DNA of 64,000 bases from DASSBQ01 sp040981125 (GCA_040981125.1 JANRMQ010000005.1:62001-126000), one strand, 5' to 3'; positions 27,462 through 36,814 are shown, counted from the stretch's first letter. Numbers and translations: made by a program. Notes: generated by a model not told the origin, from the sequence alone.

Positions 27462-27825
27462 TCTGATCAGGATCCTGGTTGCGCATCCCGCCGTACTTCA
27501 ATTCACGGATCGATGATAAGGAGAGCGCATGGCCACAGCATCGGATCTCTTGGAAGCCCGCGCCGCCGTCGAAGATCATGACCCGCAAGCCGCACGAATC
27601 GGGGTACAGTTTCTTTTCGTCCAGAATGAGGGCCGGCCCCAAGGCGCCCCGTTTTCGGCCGAGTGATGACGCCACTTCCGTCACCGTATCGGCTTCGGTG
27701 AGTTCATGCCCGCAACAGACGATCTTTTCAAATCCTTCACCACCGCCCATGACCTTGACCACCAATCCGCATGAGTCCGGATGGCGTTTGCGCTCGTCGA
27801 TGATATCCCCTTTTTTGACAGCCAT
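27439..27825 (-). CDS. tandem desulforedoxin-like Cys-Cys-Gly-His protein
   Basis: A 128-residue protein. AAGGAGG at 27835-27841 fixes ATG 27825. It contains an internal duplication: HPDSCGLVVKVMGGGEGFEK then IVCCGH (Cys19, Cys37, Cys38, His40), and YPDSCGLRVMIFDGGAGFQE then IRCCGH (Cys78, Cys96, Cys97, His99). The pattern CG-(V)-(x)-GGG-x-CCG recalls the rubredoxin-like iron site of desulforedoxin and the desulfoferrodoxin N-domain, but the first Cys of the usual CxxC is missing. Each repeat may bind Fe or Zn through three Cys plus His. Function is not assigned. Confidence 0.65.
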   Translation of the reverse strand: MAVKKGDIIDERKRHPDSCGLVVKVMGGGEGFEKIVCCGHELTEADTVTEVASSLGRKRGALGPALILDEKKLYPDSCGLRVMIFDGGAGFQEIRCCGHALSLSSIRELKYGGMRNQDPDQNAKGGTA

Positions 27826-27989
27826 ATCGGCCTGCCTCCTTGTCGAAAATCGGACGCCTGGCAGGATGTTGAAAAGTCCTCCAGCCACAAAATTGTTTCT
27901 TCAACAATCTATTAGTGAATCAGATTGGGGAACGGAATGTCCAGAATTTTCAGAAGCTGCGGGACGGCGCGGGACGAACAACTGGTTCG

Positions 27990-29102
27990 CTAGGACGCAG
28001 CGGGAAAAGACAGCTGTGCCAACCGGTCACGCGTTCTGAGCAACGACTCCAGCAATGCTCGATGCGTGCGGCACCCGACCGTCAGCCGCGCATCGGAAAT
28101 CGTGACCGGCTTGTATGGCCGCACAAAGCGCGACTTGAGTCTCGAAATACGAGCCAACGAGGTCTCCAGTCTGGCAGTAGAGATCCGCCCCTCCGTGACG
28201 GCGTTTTCCACGGCATGAATGGCGGCTACCTCCCGCTCCTGGTCCTTGCAGATCAACAGGACATCGCACCCGGACAGGAAGGCCTGCACCGAGGCTTCCC
28301 CGATGCCATAGTGATCGATGATCGCATGCATCTCCAAATCATCGGTCAACACGACGCCGTCATACTTCAATTGGTCCCGGAGTATGGATTGAATAATGGC
28401 CGGAGACAGGGTGGCGGGCCGCTGATCATCCAGCGCATCGTACCGGACATGCGCAGTCATGAGCGTGGCGACCCCATGTTGAACCGCATGCTCGAACGGC
28501 CGCCATTCGACCTCCCGCAGGCGCTCGATGGGCGCCGCTACCACCGGAAGCTCTTTATGCGAATCGGCGGCGGTATCTCCGTGTCCCGGAAAGTGTTTCC
28601 CACAGGCTACGACCCCATTATCTTGCAATCCGGCTACCGTCGCCTGTCCCATTTCGCATACAATTTCGGGGACCGAGCCGAACGCCCGATCGCCGATGAC
28701 GGGATTGTCGGGGTTGCTGTTCACGTCCAGCACCGGCGCCATGTTCATATTGATGCCCACGCACCGCAGTTCGGCCGCGACCACCGACGCTGCGGCATAG
28801 GTGAGTCCGTAGGAATTACAGCGCCCCAGCGTTTCACCGGGAGGCAAAATTGTAAACTCCTTCGGCAACCGGGATACCCGGCCTCCTTCCTGGTCAATTG
28901 AGATGAGCAATGGGGAATGAGGAGACAGTTTCTGGAGTTGATTGGTAAGTTCGACGATTTGCCCGACGGATTCCAGGTTGCGGCTGAACAGGATCACGCC
29001 GCCCGGTTTGTATTCTTGGATGAAGGCCGCCAGTTCCTTGGATATGGACGAGCCCAAAAACCCGACCATGAAGAGCTGTCCGATCTGCTCACGTACCGTC
29101 AT
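27990..29102 (-). CDS. nagZ: glycoside hydrolase family 3 beta-N-acetylhexosaminidase (NagZ-like)
   Basis: A 370-residue protein from ATG 29102; a TTG three codons upstream is less likely. The (beta/alpha)8 domain carries LLISIDQEGGRVSRLP, the NagZ His-loop signature KHFPGHGDTAADSH, and the nucleophile region YDGVVLTDDLEMHAI. It removes N-acetylglucosamine from muropeptide fragments during peptidoglycan recycling. There is no C-terminal GH3 domain, which fits NagZ. It sits between the Cys-rich gene and pepA. Confidence 0.87.
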   Translation of the reverse strand: MTVREQIGQLFMVGFLGSSISKELAAFIQEYKPGGVILFSRNLESVGQIVELTNQLQKLSPHSPLLISIDQEGGRVSRLPKEFTILPPGETLGRCNSYGLTYAAASVVAAELRCVGINMNMAPVLDVNSNPDNPVIGDRAFGSVPEIVCEMGQATVAGLQDNGVVACGKHFPGHGDTAADSHKELPVVAAPIERLREVEWRPFEHAVQHGVATLMTAHVRYDALDDQRPATLSPAIIQSILRDQLKYDGVVLTDDLEMHAIIDHYGIGEASVQAFLSGCDVLLICKDQEREVAAIHAVENAVTEGRISTARLETSLARISRLKSRFVRPYKPVTISDARLTVGCRTHRALLESLLRTRDRLAQLSFPAAS

Positions 29103-29201
29103 AAGCGCCAAGCCTTGACTCTAGAGAACCGCCGCGGCGTTACCAACGCATGCGGCCGGCGAATCCGCCTCGCGCCGATCCGAACCCGCGACCATTATGT
29201 G

Positions 29202-30722
29202 TTAATGAGCGGTTCGATCGATCAGATATTGAATCAGCAATCGCGTTCCGATCCCGGTCGGCCCCTTCGGAATATAGGCGCGCTCTCGTTCGCTCCAATC
29301 CGTGCTCGCGATATCCAAATGGATCCAGGGACAATCCCCGACAAACTTGCTGAGAAAGAGCGCCGCGGTGATCATGCCTCCGCCTCTCCCGCCGATGTTC
29401 CGCATGTCGGCCACGTCGCTGCGCAACTGCTCAAAATATTCATCCCAGAGCGGCATTTCCCACACACGCTCTCCGGCCCGCAAGCCTGCCTTCCGCACCT
29501 GCTCCTTGAGCCGATCATCGTTGCCGAACATTCCGATCGCGAATTGGCCCAGCGCCACCACACAGGCGCCCGTCAACGTCGCGATGTCGATTAGAGCCGC
29601 AGGCTGGAACCGAGTCGCGTACGCCAACCCGTCCGACAAAATCAGCCTTCCCTCCGCATCGGTATTCTGCACCTCGACGGTCTTGCCGGACAGCGTTTTC
29701 ACAATATCCCCGGGCTTCATTGCCCGGCCCCCCGGCATGTTTTCGGCTACAGGAAGGATCCCGATGACATAGAGCGGAAGCTTCAGGCGGGCCGCCGCGC
29801 GTACGGAAGCAAGGACCTCGGCGCCTCCCGTCATGTCCGCCTTCATCTGTTCCATATTCTCGGAAGGCTTGAGGGAAATGCCGCCCGTATCGAACGTGAC
29901 CGTTTTCCCGACCAAAACAATCGGCTGGAGCGTTTTCTTGGCCCGCTCGCCCTTGTACTCCAAAATGATGAACTTCGGCGGCTCATGGCTGCCCCGCGCC
30001 ACCCCCAGCAAGGCGCCCATTCCAAGCTGTTCCATGTCCTTTTGTTCGAGAATTTTCAGCGTGACCCCTGCTTCCTTGGCGATGCCTTTCGCTTCGCCGG
30101 CGATCCTCGTCGGCGTCATGATGTTCGATGGATGGTTGCAGAGGTCCCGGACGAACACGGCCGCCTCCGCCGCCGCGGTTCCCCGGCGAATCCCCTCTGT
30201 GAGTTGCTTCATCTGTTGTCGTTGGGCGCAAAACAGGGTCAGCTTTTCCAGATCCGGAGGTTTTGCTCCATTGTCGCTTCGATATTCGGTGAAGTGATAG
30301 GATCCGAGGATAGCGCCTTCGGCGATGGCCTGAGCGATATCCAAGGGAGCAGCCCCGCGGGGCGAGACAAGCGGCATCGCCACACCGAACGACGTAATCT
30401 TTGCCTGACGCACTCGCTTGGCGGCGACGCCCATCGCCTGCCGGAAGGAATCCAGCCGCAATTCCCGCTTCTGACCCAAGCCGACGACCAGCACCCGCTT
30501 GGCGGCACATTTGCCTTGGGTATGCACCAGAAACACTTCATTCGGCTTGCCTTCGAATTCACCTTGATCAAGCGCGGCAACAAGCTGCCCGCCCAGGGAC
30601 TTATTGATCGAAGCGGCCTCATCCTTGAAATGTTTGTCTCCCTCGCAGTGCAACAGCAGGAGGAGTTCGAGCGGTTCTTCGTCACTCCGCCCCTGCGTCA
30701 CCTCTATCTGCATTACCTTCAT
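29202..30722 (-). CDS. pepA: leucyl aminopeptidase (M17)
   Basis: A 506-residue cytosolic aminopeptidase. AAGGAG precedes ATG 30722. The N-terminal macro-like domain spans ~1-170 and the catalytic domain follows. Metal and active-site motifs are intact: VGKTVTFDTGGISLKPSENM, MKADMTGGA, and the family signature NTDAEGRLILSDGLAYA. It hydrolyses N-terminal residues using two divalent metals and forms hexamers. It is 45 bp downstream of queE. Confidence 0.95.
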   Translation of the reverse strand: MKVMQIEVTQGRSDEEPLELLLLLHCEGDKHFKDEAASINKSLGGQLVAALDQGEFEGKPNEVFLVHTQGKCAAKRVLVVGLGQKRELRLDSFRQAMGVAAKRVRQAKITSFGVAMPLVSPRGAAPLDIAQAIAEGAILGSYHFTEYRSDNGAKPPDLEKLTLFCAQRQQMKQLTEGIRRGTAAAEAAVFVRDLCNHPSNIMTPTRIAGEAKGIAKEAGVTLKILEQKDMEQLGMGALLGVARGSHEPPKFIILEYKGERAKKTLQPIVLVGKTVTFDTGGISLKPSENMEQMKADMTGGAEVLASVRAAARLKLPLYVIGILPVAENMPGGRAMKPGDIVKTLSGKTVEVQNTDAEGRLILSDGLAYATRFQPAALIDIATLTGACVVALGQFAIGMFGNDDRLKEQVRKAGLRAGERVWEMPLWDEYFEQLRSDVADMRNIGGRGGGMITAALFLSKFVGDCPWIHLDIASTDWSERERAYIPKGPTGIGTRLLIQYLIDRTAH

Positions 30723-30767
30723 GCGCTCTCCTTTGATGGCGGCTCGGCTGAAGATCGCCCGGGGCGG

Positions 30768-31430
30768 TCACACACCGCGCATGTCGGGCGACCAGATGAT
30801 TTTATGGAGCTGGAGTTGAAATCGGACAGGTAGCCGGTCGGCAAGCAGCCATTCGGCCAAACACCGCGGATCGAGTTCACCGAACACGGGACTAAACAGG
30901 ACATGGCAGCGGGCGGCCAGGTCATGCCGGCGGACCAATGCACGGGCCCATTCATAATCGGCGCGGTCCTTCACGACGAATTTGGCCTCATCATGAGTTG
31001 ATAATTGCGAAATGTTGGTCCACATCATCCGATCGGTCATCCCGCTGCCGGGGCATTTGATGTCCATGATGACACGGGCTCGGCGGTCCACCGGAGCAAT
31101 ATCGATGGCACCGCTGGTTTCGATCAGCACCTCGAACCCTTCTCCGCACAGCCGCTCGATCAGCGGAAGCGCAGCGGCTTGATGCAGCGGCTCTCCTCCT
31201 GTGATCTCGATCAGTCGGCAATCGTACGCGTTCACTCGCGCCACTATCTCATCAATCGTCATGTCCTCGCCGCCGTGGAACGCATACTCGGTATCGCACC
31301 ACGTGCAGCGCAGGGGGCAGCCGGTCAGCCGGACAAACACGCAGGTCCGTCCCGCATGAGTCGATTCACCCTGAATGCTGAAGAAAATTTCCGTGACACG
31401 GAGTCGAGGGGTCGGCATCGAATGAAGCAT
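30768..31430 (-). CDS. queE: 7-carboxy-7-deazaguanine synthase
   Basis: A 220-residue radical-SAM enzyme in queuosine/preQ0 synthesis, converting 6-carboxytetrahydropterin to 7-carboxy-7-deazaguanine. The start at ATG 31430 follows the HAD gene stop by 1 bp; MPTPRL at 31418 is an alternative. IFFSIQGESTHAGRTCVFVR precedes the cluster motif Cys38-x3-Cys42-x2-Cys45 (TGCPLRCTWCDTEYAF). EITGGEPLHQ and an ETSGA motif follow. Other que genes are not in the window. Confidence 0.92.
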   Translation of the reverse strand: MLHSMPTPRLRVTEIFFSIQGESTHAGRTCVFVRLTGCPLRCTWCDTEYAFHGGEDMTIDEIVARVNAYDCRLIEITGGEPLHQAAALPLIERLCGEGFEVLIETSGAIDIAPVDRRARVIMDIKCPGSGMTDRMMWTNISQLSTHDEAKFVVKDRADYEWARALVRRHDLAARCHVLFSPVFGELDPRCLAEWLLADRLPVRFQLQLHKIIWSPDMRGV

Positions 31431-31431
31431 G

Positions 31432-32169
31432 CTAGTTCCAGCGCACCACCGGCCATTGGTGGCGTCGGGCGATCCCACGCATTCCTCGAATAGGGTTGAT
31501 GACCAAGGGATGGCCCACCAGCCGTAAGACCTCCACGTCGCCCGGGCTATCACCATAGGCATAGCATGACTCAAGGTCCAGACCGCTGTGCGAAGCAAGC
31601 TCGGTGATCAGCACGCGTTTTCCTTCTCCATAGGGGAGAGGCGGGACGAGATCTCCCGTATACCGGCCGTTGAACCGTTCAGGTTTGGCCGCAAGAACCC
31701 GATCGATACCGAGCCATTGAGCCAGGGGAGCAATGAGGAAATCCAAGCTTCCGGTGACCAGCACAATCTGATGACCGGCTCGACGATGTTGATCCATCCG
31801 AGCAAGTCCCACCGAGGAAAGCCCGGGACAGAGCACCTGCCGGCAGAACTCATCCGCCAGCGGCTCGATGTCGCCGGGTCGTTTTCCTCGAAGATACAGT
31901 TTACGTTCGCGCAAGGGCTGCAGCGAGGCGCCCGTCAGGTGTCTCGCCAGCTCAAAGACACTTGTATACACTTCCCGCCATCCGACCAAGCCCTGGCGCC
32001 ACAGATACCGGAAAAAGCGAAGCTCACTGGCTTGACCCGGCAACAGGGTGTTGTCAAAGTCAAAAAATGCCGCGACATTTGAGCCTGTACAGATCTTGGA
32101 CATGTTCTTCGGGATACCAGGCACGATAAGAAATTCCGCTTTCCGCAGGCTGCCATCAGAATCGTTCAT
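31432..32169 (-). CDS. HAD-superfamily IB phosphatase (SerB-like)
   Basis: A 245-residue protein. The HAD nucleophile motif is FFDFDNTLLPG (Asp37, Asp39). Motif II (VLVTGS), and motifs III/IV near YGEGKR and CYAYGDSPGDVEVL are present. The group includes phosphoserine phosphatase-like and acyl-phosphate hydrolases; the substrate is unclear. The first ~22 residues may be upstream of the true start (MSKICTG at 32103). It is directly linked to queE. Confidence 0.82.
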   Translation of the reverse strand: MNDSDGSLRKAEFLIVPGIPKNMSKICTGSNVAAFFDFDNTLLPGQASELRFFRYLWRQGLVGWREVYTSVFELARHLTGASLQPLRERKLYLRGKRPGDIEPLADEFCRQVLCPGLSSVGLARMDQHRRAGHQIVLVTGSLDFLIAPLAQWLGIDRVLAAKPERFNGRYTGDLVPPLPYGEGKRVLITELASHSGLDLESCYAYGDSPGDVEVLRLVGHPLVINPIRGMRGIARRHQWPVVRWN

Positions 32170-32215
32170 GAACCGCGGGTTGGACGACAGTGAATTCTAC
32201 CGGACAACTAGTTGA

Positions 32216-32245
32216 TTGACAAGCATTTTAGGCCACTCCTATAAT
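32216..32245 (+). promoter_or_regulatory. sigma-70 promoter for tRNA-Leu(GAG)
   Basis: TTGACA (32216-32221) and TATAAT (32240-32245) are both perfect consensus, 18 bp apart, about 105 bp upstream of the tRNA. It is the strongest promoter I see in the window. Confidence 0.85.
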
Positions 32246-32349
32246 GCGTTGTTTCTCCCTCAACGCTCAACGTAATGGGGGCTGCCCTCTTACCCTTGTT
32301 CGATCACCGGTGAGAAGTACAACCGGCAGCTTCAGCATCCGGTTAGCGT

Positions 32350-32433
32350 GCCGAAGTGGTGGAATGGCAGACACGCACGTTTGAGGGGCGTGTGGCGCAA
32401 GCCGTGCGGGTTCAAGTCCCGCCTTCGGCACCA
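32350..32433 (+). tRNA. tRNA-Leu, anticodon GAG
   Basis: Acceptor arms GCCGAAG and CTTCGGC pair fully; discriminator A and an encoded CCA follow. Anticodon stem CACGT/GCGTG (one G-U pair) encloses TTGAGGG with anticodon GAG. The long variable arm and GGTTCAAGTCC T-arm confirm a class-II leucine tRNA. Confidence 0.95.
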
Positions 32434-32629
32434 ATTCTCAAAGTTGCATTTATCTGCGGCGGCCAATCGTTGATACGGACACAGGTTCGCCGGACGCCTC
32501 TCATCCAGCCTCTGATCCACCCTTTCACGGGACAGATAATAGACCAGGCCACTCATGGCCGGTTGAATCAGGCAGGCAATGCCTTCGATCGGCATCATGA
32601 TATGGCCACCATTCCGAGCACGATGACCC

Positions 32630-34927
32630 ATGGGCAAGCGCAACACCGGGAATGAACTGGAACTATTGCAGGCCAAAGTCGCGGCCCTTGAACGGGCCCT
32701 GGCCGATCGCGAACGTATCGTCGGCAACGAAGTCTTCACCGACCAGAATCTGACCGAGGAGCAGGCACACCTCTTCCGGACGTTGATGGATCATTCCAGT
32801 GACGCGGTCTTCGTGTGCGACCCACGCACCGGGCGTTTCATGGATGTCAATGCGTCCGCCTGCAGACACTTGGGTTACGGCCGGGAAGAATTGCTGCGCC
32901 TTTGCATATCGGATATCGAACAAATCCTTCCGAACAGAGCCTCCTGGCCTGATGTCGTGGCGGCGCTGAAGCAGATGGGGGCACGCACCGTCATGGGATG
33001 GTACCGGCGCAAGGACGGTTCGCTTTTTCCCGTGGAGGTGAACGCCGGATTCGGAGCCCTGGGACGAGGCGATGTGATCGTCGCCATCGCACGGGACATC
33101 AGCGATCGGGAGCGGGCGGAGGAGCAGCTTCGCCAAAGTGAAGAACGATTTAGGACCCTGATTCAGTACTCCTCGGACATCATCACCGTTCTCAATCCCG
33201 ATGCCACGATCCGCTATGAAAGTCCCGCGTTCTATCGCTTGTTCGGTTATCGCGAAGAGGACGTCCTGGGTATGAACGCATTCCACTTTGTGCATCCCGA
33301 CCATCGCGAACGGACAATGGAGATCTTCCGCGAAAGGCTGCACACCCCGGGACTGGCCGAACCGCTGGTGTTCGGATTCCGCAAGGCGGACGGCGGATAT
33401 CTGACATTGGAAGTCGTCGGCAATAACCTCCTCCATGACCCGAGTGTGCAAGGTATCGTCGTCAACTGCAGGGAAGTCACCGGCCGCATTCGCGCCGAGG
33501 AAGCCTTGCGAGCCAGCGAAGCCAAGCTCAGGACGCTGGCGGACCATGCGCCGGTGTCCATTTTTGTGTCGGACCCGGCTTGCCAATGCGTGTACGTGAA
33601 TCAACGGTGGTGCGGCATGACGGGGTACTCCGCAACGGAGGCCTATGGAAAGGGATGGCTGCGAACCGTGCCTCACGACCAGCGGGCTCATATCGAGCGG
33701 TATGGATTCGACGAGCAGCCGGCCGCGATGCCGCCGCTTGAAAAAGAATACCGGTTTCTGACCAAGGACGGATCCGTCCGGTGGGCCGAAGGTTCAACCG
33801 TTCCGCTTCGCAATGCCCGACAAGAGATCATCGGCTTCATCAGCACCTCCACCGATATCACCGAGCGACGCAAGGCGGAAGAGGAACTGCGGATGTCGCA
33901 TGATTTCATCCGCCACATCATCGACACCAATCCGAATCTGATTTTCGCAAAAGACCGGGAGGGACGATTTGCGCTCGTGAATAAAGCCGCGGCCGATTTT
34001 TACGGCACCACGGTGGACGATCTCATCGGAAAGACGGACGGCGATTTCAACACGAATGCGGAGGAAGTAGCGGCCATCCGGCGCCAAGACCTCGAGGTGA
34101 TGGACACGTTGACCGAACTCTTCATATCCGAAGAGATCATGACCGACGCCGCGGGCAACCGGCATTGGCTGCAAACCGTCAAGCGCCCCTTGCTGGATGA
34201 AACCGGCCGCGCGTCCCAGGTGCTCGGCGCTTCCGCGGATATTACCGTGAGAAAACAGGTGGAAGAAGCGCTGCGGCAGCGTGAACAGGACTTGCAGACC
34301 GCGCTCACGGAACGGGAACAAATCAGCCAGGAGCTTCACGACGGCTTGCTTCAATCTCTCTATGCCGTCGGCCTTGGCCTGGAAACCTGTCGGTCTCTGA
34401 TTAAGCGGAACTCCAAGCGGGCGGCCCCCACGTTGGAACAGGCCGTGAATCAGCTGAACGCAGTCATGCGGGAAGTTCGCAACTTCATCGCGGGCCTCGA
34501 TTCTGAATTGGTCCAGGGAGGCGATCTGTGCGGGGCGCTGAGGACGGTGGTAGAATCGCTGGACGGTCAGCAGAAATTGCCGTTCCGTGTCGCAATCGAC
34601 GAGCAGGCTGCGCGGCATATCAGCCGAGAGCAGGGTCTTCACGTACTCAATGTGGTGCGGGAAGCCGTCAGCAACAGCCTTCGCCATGCCAAAGCCAGTC
34701 GCGGGACGATCAGCCTACGCCGCCTCAAACGCGTCGTTCGCGTGACCGTCCGGGATAACGGCATCGGATTCAACCCCAAAGCGGTCACCGGGTTGGGATA
34801 TGGATTAACAAATATGGCGGCGCGCGCGAAACGGGTGGGGGCACGACTTCTTGTCGATTCGAAACCCAAGCACGGCACCAGGATTGTGTTCGATCTGCCG
34901 AGGGACCCTACATATGGGCGCTCTTAA
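32630..34927 (+). CDS. multi-PAS sensor histidine kinase (NarX/DegS-type HisKA_3)
   Basis: A 765-residue cytoplasmic kinase with no TM segment. A short coiled coil (~8-35) is followed by four PAS/PAC modules at about 45-165, 170-290, 295-420 and 425-550, with PAC endings such as VIVAIARDISDRERAEEQLR and IGFISTSTDITERRKAEEEL. The dimerisation domain has the phospho-His in QISQELHDGLLQSLYAVGLG. The HATPase end shows VRDNGIGFNPKAVTGLGYGL. It overlaps its LuxR-type partner by 14 bp. The signal is unknown; a PAS-bound ligand is likely. Confidence 0.9.
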   Translation: MGKRNTGNELELLQAKVAALERALADRERIVGNEVFTDQNLTEEQAHLFRTLMDHSSDAVFVCDPRTGRFMDVNASACRHLGYGREELLRLCISDIEQILPNRASWPDVVAALKQMGARTVMGWYRRKDGSLFPVEVNAGFGALGRGDVIVAIARDISDRERAEEQLRQSEERFRTLIQYSSDIITVLNPDATIRYESPAFYRLFGYREEDVLGMNAFHFVHPDHRERTMEIFRERLHTPGLAEPLVFGFRKADGGYLTLEVVGNNLLHDPSVQGIVVNCREVTGRIRAEEALRASEAKLRTLADHAPVSIFVSDPACQCVYVNQRWCGMTGYSATEAYGKGWLRTVPHDQRAHIERYGFDEQPAAMPPLEKEYRFLTKDGSVRWAEGSTVPLRNARQEIIGFISTSTDITERRKAEEELRMSHDFIRHIIDTNPNLIFAKDREGRFALVNKAAADFYGTTVDDLIGKTDGDFNTNAEEVAAIRRQDLEVMDTLTELFISEEIMTDAAGNRHWLQTVKRPLLDETGRASQVLGASADITVRKQVEEALRQREQDLQTALTEREQISQELHDGLLQSLYAVGLGLETCRSLIKRNSKRAAPTLEQAVNQLNAVMREVRNFIAGLDSELVQGGDLCGALRTVVESLDGQQKLPFRVAIDEQAARHISREQGLHVLNVVREAVSNSLRHAKASRGTISLRRLKRVVRVTVRDNGIGFNPKAVTGLGYGLTNMAARAKRVGARLLVDSKPKHGTRIVFDLPRDPTYGRS

Positions 34928-35573
34928 AGCCCGGACAATCCGTCTCTTGCTGGTGGATGATCACGAGGTTGTGCGCGTCGGCCTACGTACGCTGCTCAGC
35001 GAGCATCGCGAGATCAAAGTTGTCGGAGAGGCCGAAACCATGGCCGAATCGATCCGGCAAGCGCTACGGCTGAAGCCGGATGTGGTCCTCATGGATGTTC
35101 GGTTGCCGGACGGCTCCGGCGTGGCGGCGTGCCGCGACATTCTGGCGGCATGTCCCGCGACCCGCGTCCTTTTCCTTACCTCCTACGCAGATGACGACTC
35201 CGTGCTGGCCGCCGTCGTCGCGGGCGCCCGGGGATACTTGCTCAAAGAAATTGATTCCGCGGCCTTGATCGGCGCCATTGAGGCGGTGTCGGAAGGACAA
35301 TCTATCCTGGATCCCAGCGTGACCCAGCGTGCGCTGACCTGGCTCAAGGGTTTTGGGAAGGGTCCTACAGGCTCGTCCACCGAGGAGCTTTCGCCGCAAG
35401 AGGAACGGGTCCTGGCGCTCGTGGCCGAAGGAAAAACCAATAAGGAAATAGCCACGGGTCTTCGGCTTAGCGACAAGACGGTGAAGAACTATCTCGCCAA
35501 CATCTTCCAGAAACTTCATTTGACGCGGCGGACTCAGGCCGCCGCCTTTTTCATCAAGCGCCGCTCATACTAG
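34914..35573 (+). CDS. NarL/LuxR-family response regulator
   Basis: A 219-residue regulator. The start is MGALKARTIRLLLVDDHEVV at 34914, overlapping the kinase end (translational coupling). The receiver has Asp in VVLMDVRLPDGSGV, Thr/Ser in VLFLTSYADD and Lys in GYLLKEIDSAAL. The C-terminal LuxR helix-turn-helix is ELSPQEERVLALVAEGKTNK and EIATGLRLSDKTVKNYLANI. It should bind DNA when phosphorylated by the preceding multi-PAS kinase. Confidence 0.93.
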   Translation: MGALKARTIRLLLVDDHEVVRVGLRTLLSEHREIKVVGEAETMAESIRQALRLKPDVVLMDVRLPDGSGVAACRDILAACPATRVLFLTSYADDDSVLAAVVAGARGYLLKEIDSAALIGAIEAVSEGQSILDPSVTQRALTWLKGFGKGPTGSSTEELSPQEERVLALVAEGKTNKEIATGLRLSDKTVKNYLANIFQKLHLTRRTQAAAFFIKRRSY

Positions 35574-35678
35574 CATTGTACCCAGGTCCACCAGGCCCTA
35601 TTTTACTAGGACCAAAAAGGTCCGCCCGCTCGTCCAATCCTCTCTAACATCGCCTCGTTGATTAGAGTAAGATTCGCC

Positions 35679-35912
35679 GTGTCGTGGGATTTCTTTCGGC
35701 GCCGCGATGAATGGAACGGTTCGGAACTCGAAGGCGTTGAGGAGTGGCCGCTGCTTCGCGATCTGCAGCAGGAGACCGAACTCGCGAATCGCTTGCCGCG
35801 GCGCAGACGGCGCGTTAGAGTCATCAAGCTGAGGCACAGACAACGATTGATCGCCGTTGAAGAGGCTCCCCCGGCTGTCCGCATCGTTTTTTCGCCGCAG
35901 TCCCGACCATGA
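35679..35912 (+). CDS. possible small basic protein
   Basis: A 77-codon frame from GTG 35679: VSWDFFRRRDEWNGSELEGV, then EEWPLLRDLQQETELANRLP, then an Arg-rich stretch (RRRRRVRVIKLRHRQRL). The stop lies 9 bp before the response regulator ATG, whose AGGAG site overlaps the end, as in coupled genes. No ribosome site is clear for its own start. It covers most of an otherwise empty 348-bp gap. No family is recognised. Confidence 0.35.
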   Translation: MSWDFFRRRDEWNGSELEGVEEWPLLRDLQQETELANRLPRRRRRVRVIKLRHRQRLIAVEEAPPAVRIVFSPQSRP

Positions 35913-35921
35913 AGGAGCACT

Positions 35922-36293
35922 ATGTCGTCCGTCTTGGTGGTTGATGATGAGGAAAGTGTTCGTCGCCTGATCCGGGACACCCTGGGACAGGCCGGATATC
36001 AAGTCAGCGAAGCACGAGACGGGAAGGAAGGCCTGCTGCATTATCGCCAAGCTCCGGCAGACTTGGTGATCATGGATATTCTGATGCCGGATCAGGACGG
36101 CCTTGAGAGCATTCTGACGCTTCGGCGCGAATTCCCGGCGGCGAAGATTATCGCGATCACCGGCGGAAGCGACATGATCGGCATTCTGAATTTTCTCGAT
36201 GTTGCAAAAATGCTCGGCGCCCGGCGCACATTGCAAAAGCCCTTCGACATCAAGCACCTCCTCGAGGTCGTCCAAGCGGAACTCCAGTCCTGA
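35922..36293 (+). CDS. single-domain response regulator
   Basis: A 123-residue CheY-like receiver. It begins SSVLVVDDEESVRRLIRDTL. The phospho-acceptor Asp is in LVIMDILMPDQDGLE, the Thr in IIAITGG and the Lys in RTLQKPFDIKHL. AGGAG at 35914-35918 supports ATG 35922. There is no output domain. A close structural relative (same TLRREFP and ISGGS/ITGGS type loops) is encoded at 61991-62368, suggesting paralogues. Confidence 0.92.
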   Translation: MSSVLVVDDEESVRRLIRDTLGQAGYQVSEARDGKEGLLHYRQAPADLVIMDILMPDQDGLESILTLRREFPAAKIIAITGGSDMIGILNFLDVAKMLGARRTLQKPFDIKHLLEVVQAELQS

Positions 36294-36373
36294 TCTCCGT
36301 TCCCCTTTCTTGACATCGTGGCGGCGCCCATTCCACACTGCGCCGGCCTAAACTCCTTCGGGACAGTCGCGCC

Positions 36374-36814
36374 ATGTCTTCTTATGCCATTCAGATCAAC
36401 GTCGTCTTGGCGACCCTGGTGGTGTCCATCGGAGCCTGGCTCGTGTGGGGACCCTTTCCGATCGCATGGAGCCTGGTGCTCGCCGGCGGCATTTTCTTAT
36501 TTCTTCTTTGGCGAAGCGAAACCATCGGCATGATATGGGCCTGGGCCACGTTCTTGCTGGGATCTGAAAGTTTGGCTTGGCCGATTACGATCATGATCCA
36601 ACTTCACGCGTCATCCGGCCAGCCGAGCGACGAAGAGATGGGTCTGATCCTCAATGCGGTTCTATTCGGGCTGTTTTCTTCCGTCTTTTGGATTTCGTTT
36701 GCTTTCGGCCTATATAGGCGGGAGCAACGGGCTGCTGATCCGGCATCGAGAAACGACCCTTCACCGTCCGTCAAAGAAAAGAACCGGCGTCGGCGAAAGC
36801 CACGGCGGTCATAA
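36374..36814 (+). CDS. small membrane hypothetical protein
   Basis: A 146-residue protein with four probable TM segments (INVVLATLVVSIGAWLVWGP; WSLVLAGGIFLFLLW; IGMIWAWATFLLGSESLAWP; LNAVLFGLFSSVFWISFAFG) and a basic C-terminal tail (KEKNRRRRKPRRS). I do not recognise the family. It ends 6 bp inside the convergent priA gene end. Confidence 0.65.
   Translation: MSSYAIQINVVLATLVVSIGAWLVWGPFPIAWSLVLAGGIFLFLLWRSETIGMIWAWATFLLGSESLAWPITIMIQLHASSGQPSDEEMGLILNAVLFGLFSSVFWISFAFGLYRREQRAADPASRNDPSPSVKEKNRRRRKPRRS

Noticed and set aside
27858..27920. possible fragment of a dispersed repeat (GGATGTTGAAAAGTCC...)
   Set aside because: Similar words are common near genes in such genomes by my recollection, but there is only one copy here and no clear boundaries.
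27915..28901. 328-codon plus-strand frame
   Set aside because: Antisense to the GH3/NagZ gene, whose active-site motifs are intact.
35598..36338. 246-codon minus frame
   Set aside because: Antisense to the single-domain response regulator and its flanks; no family.
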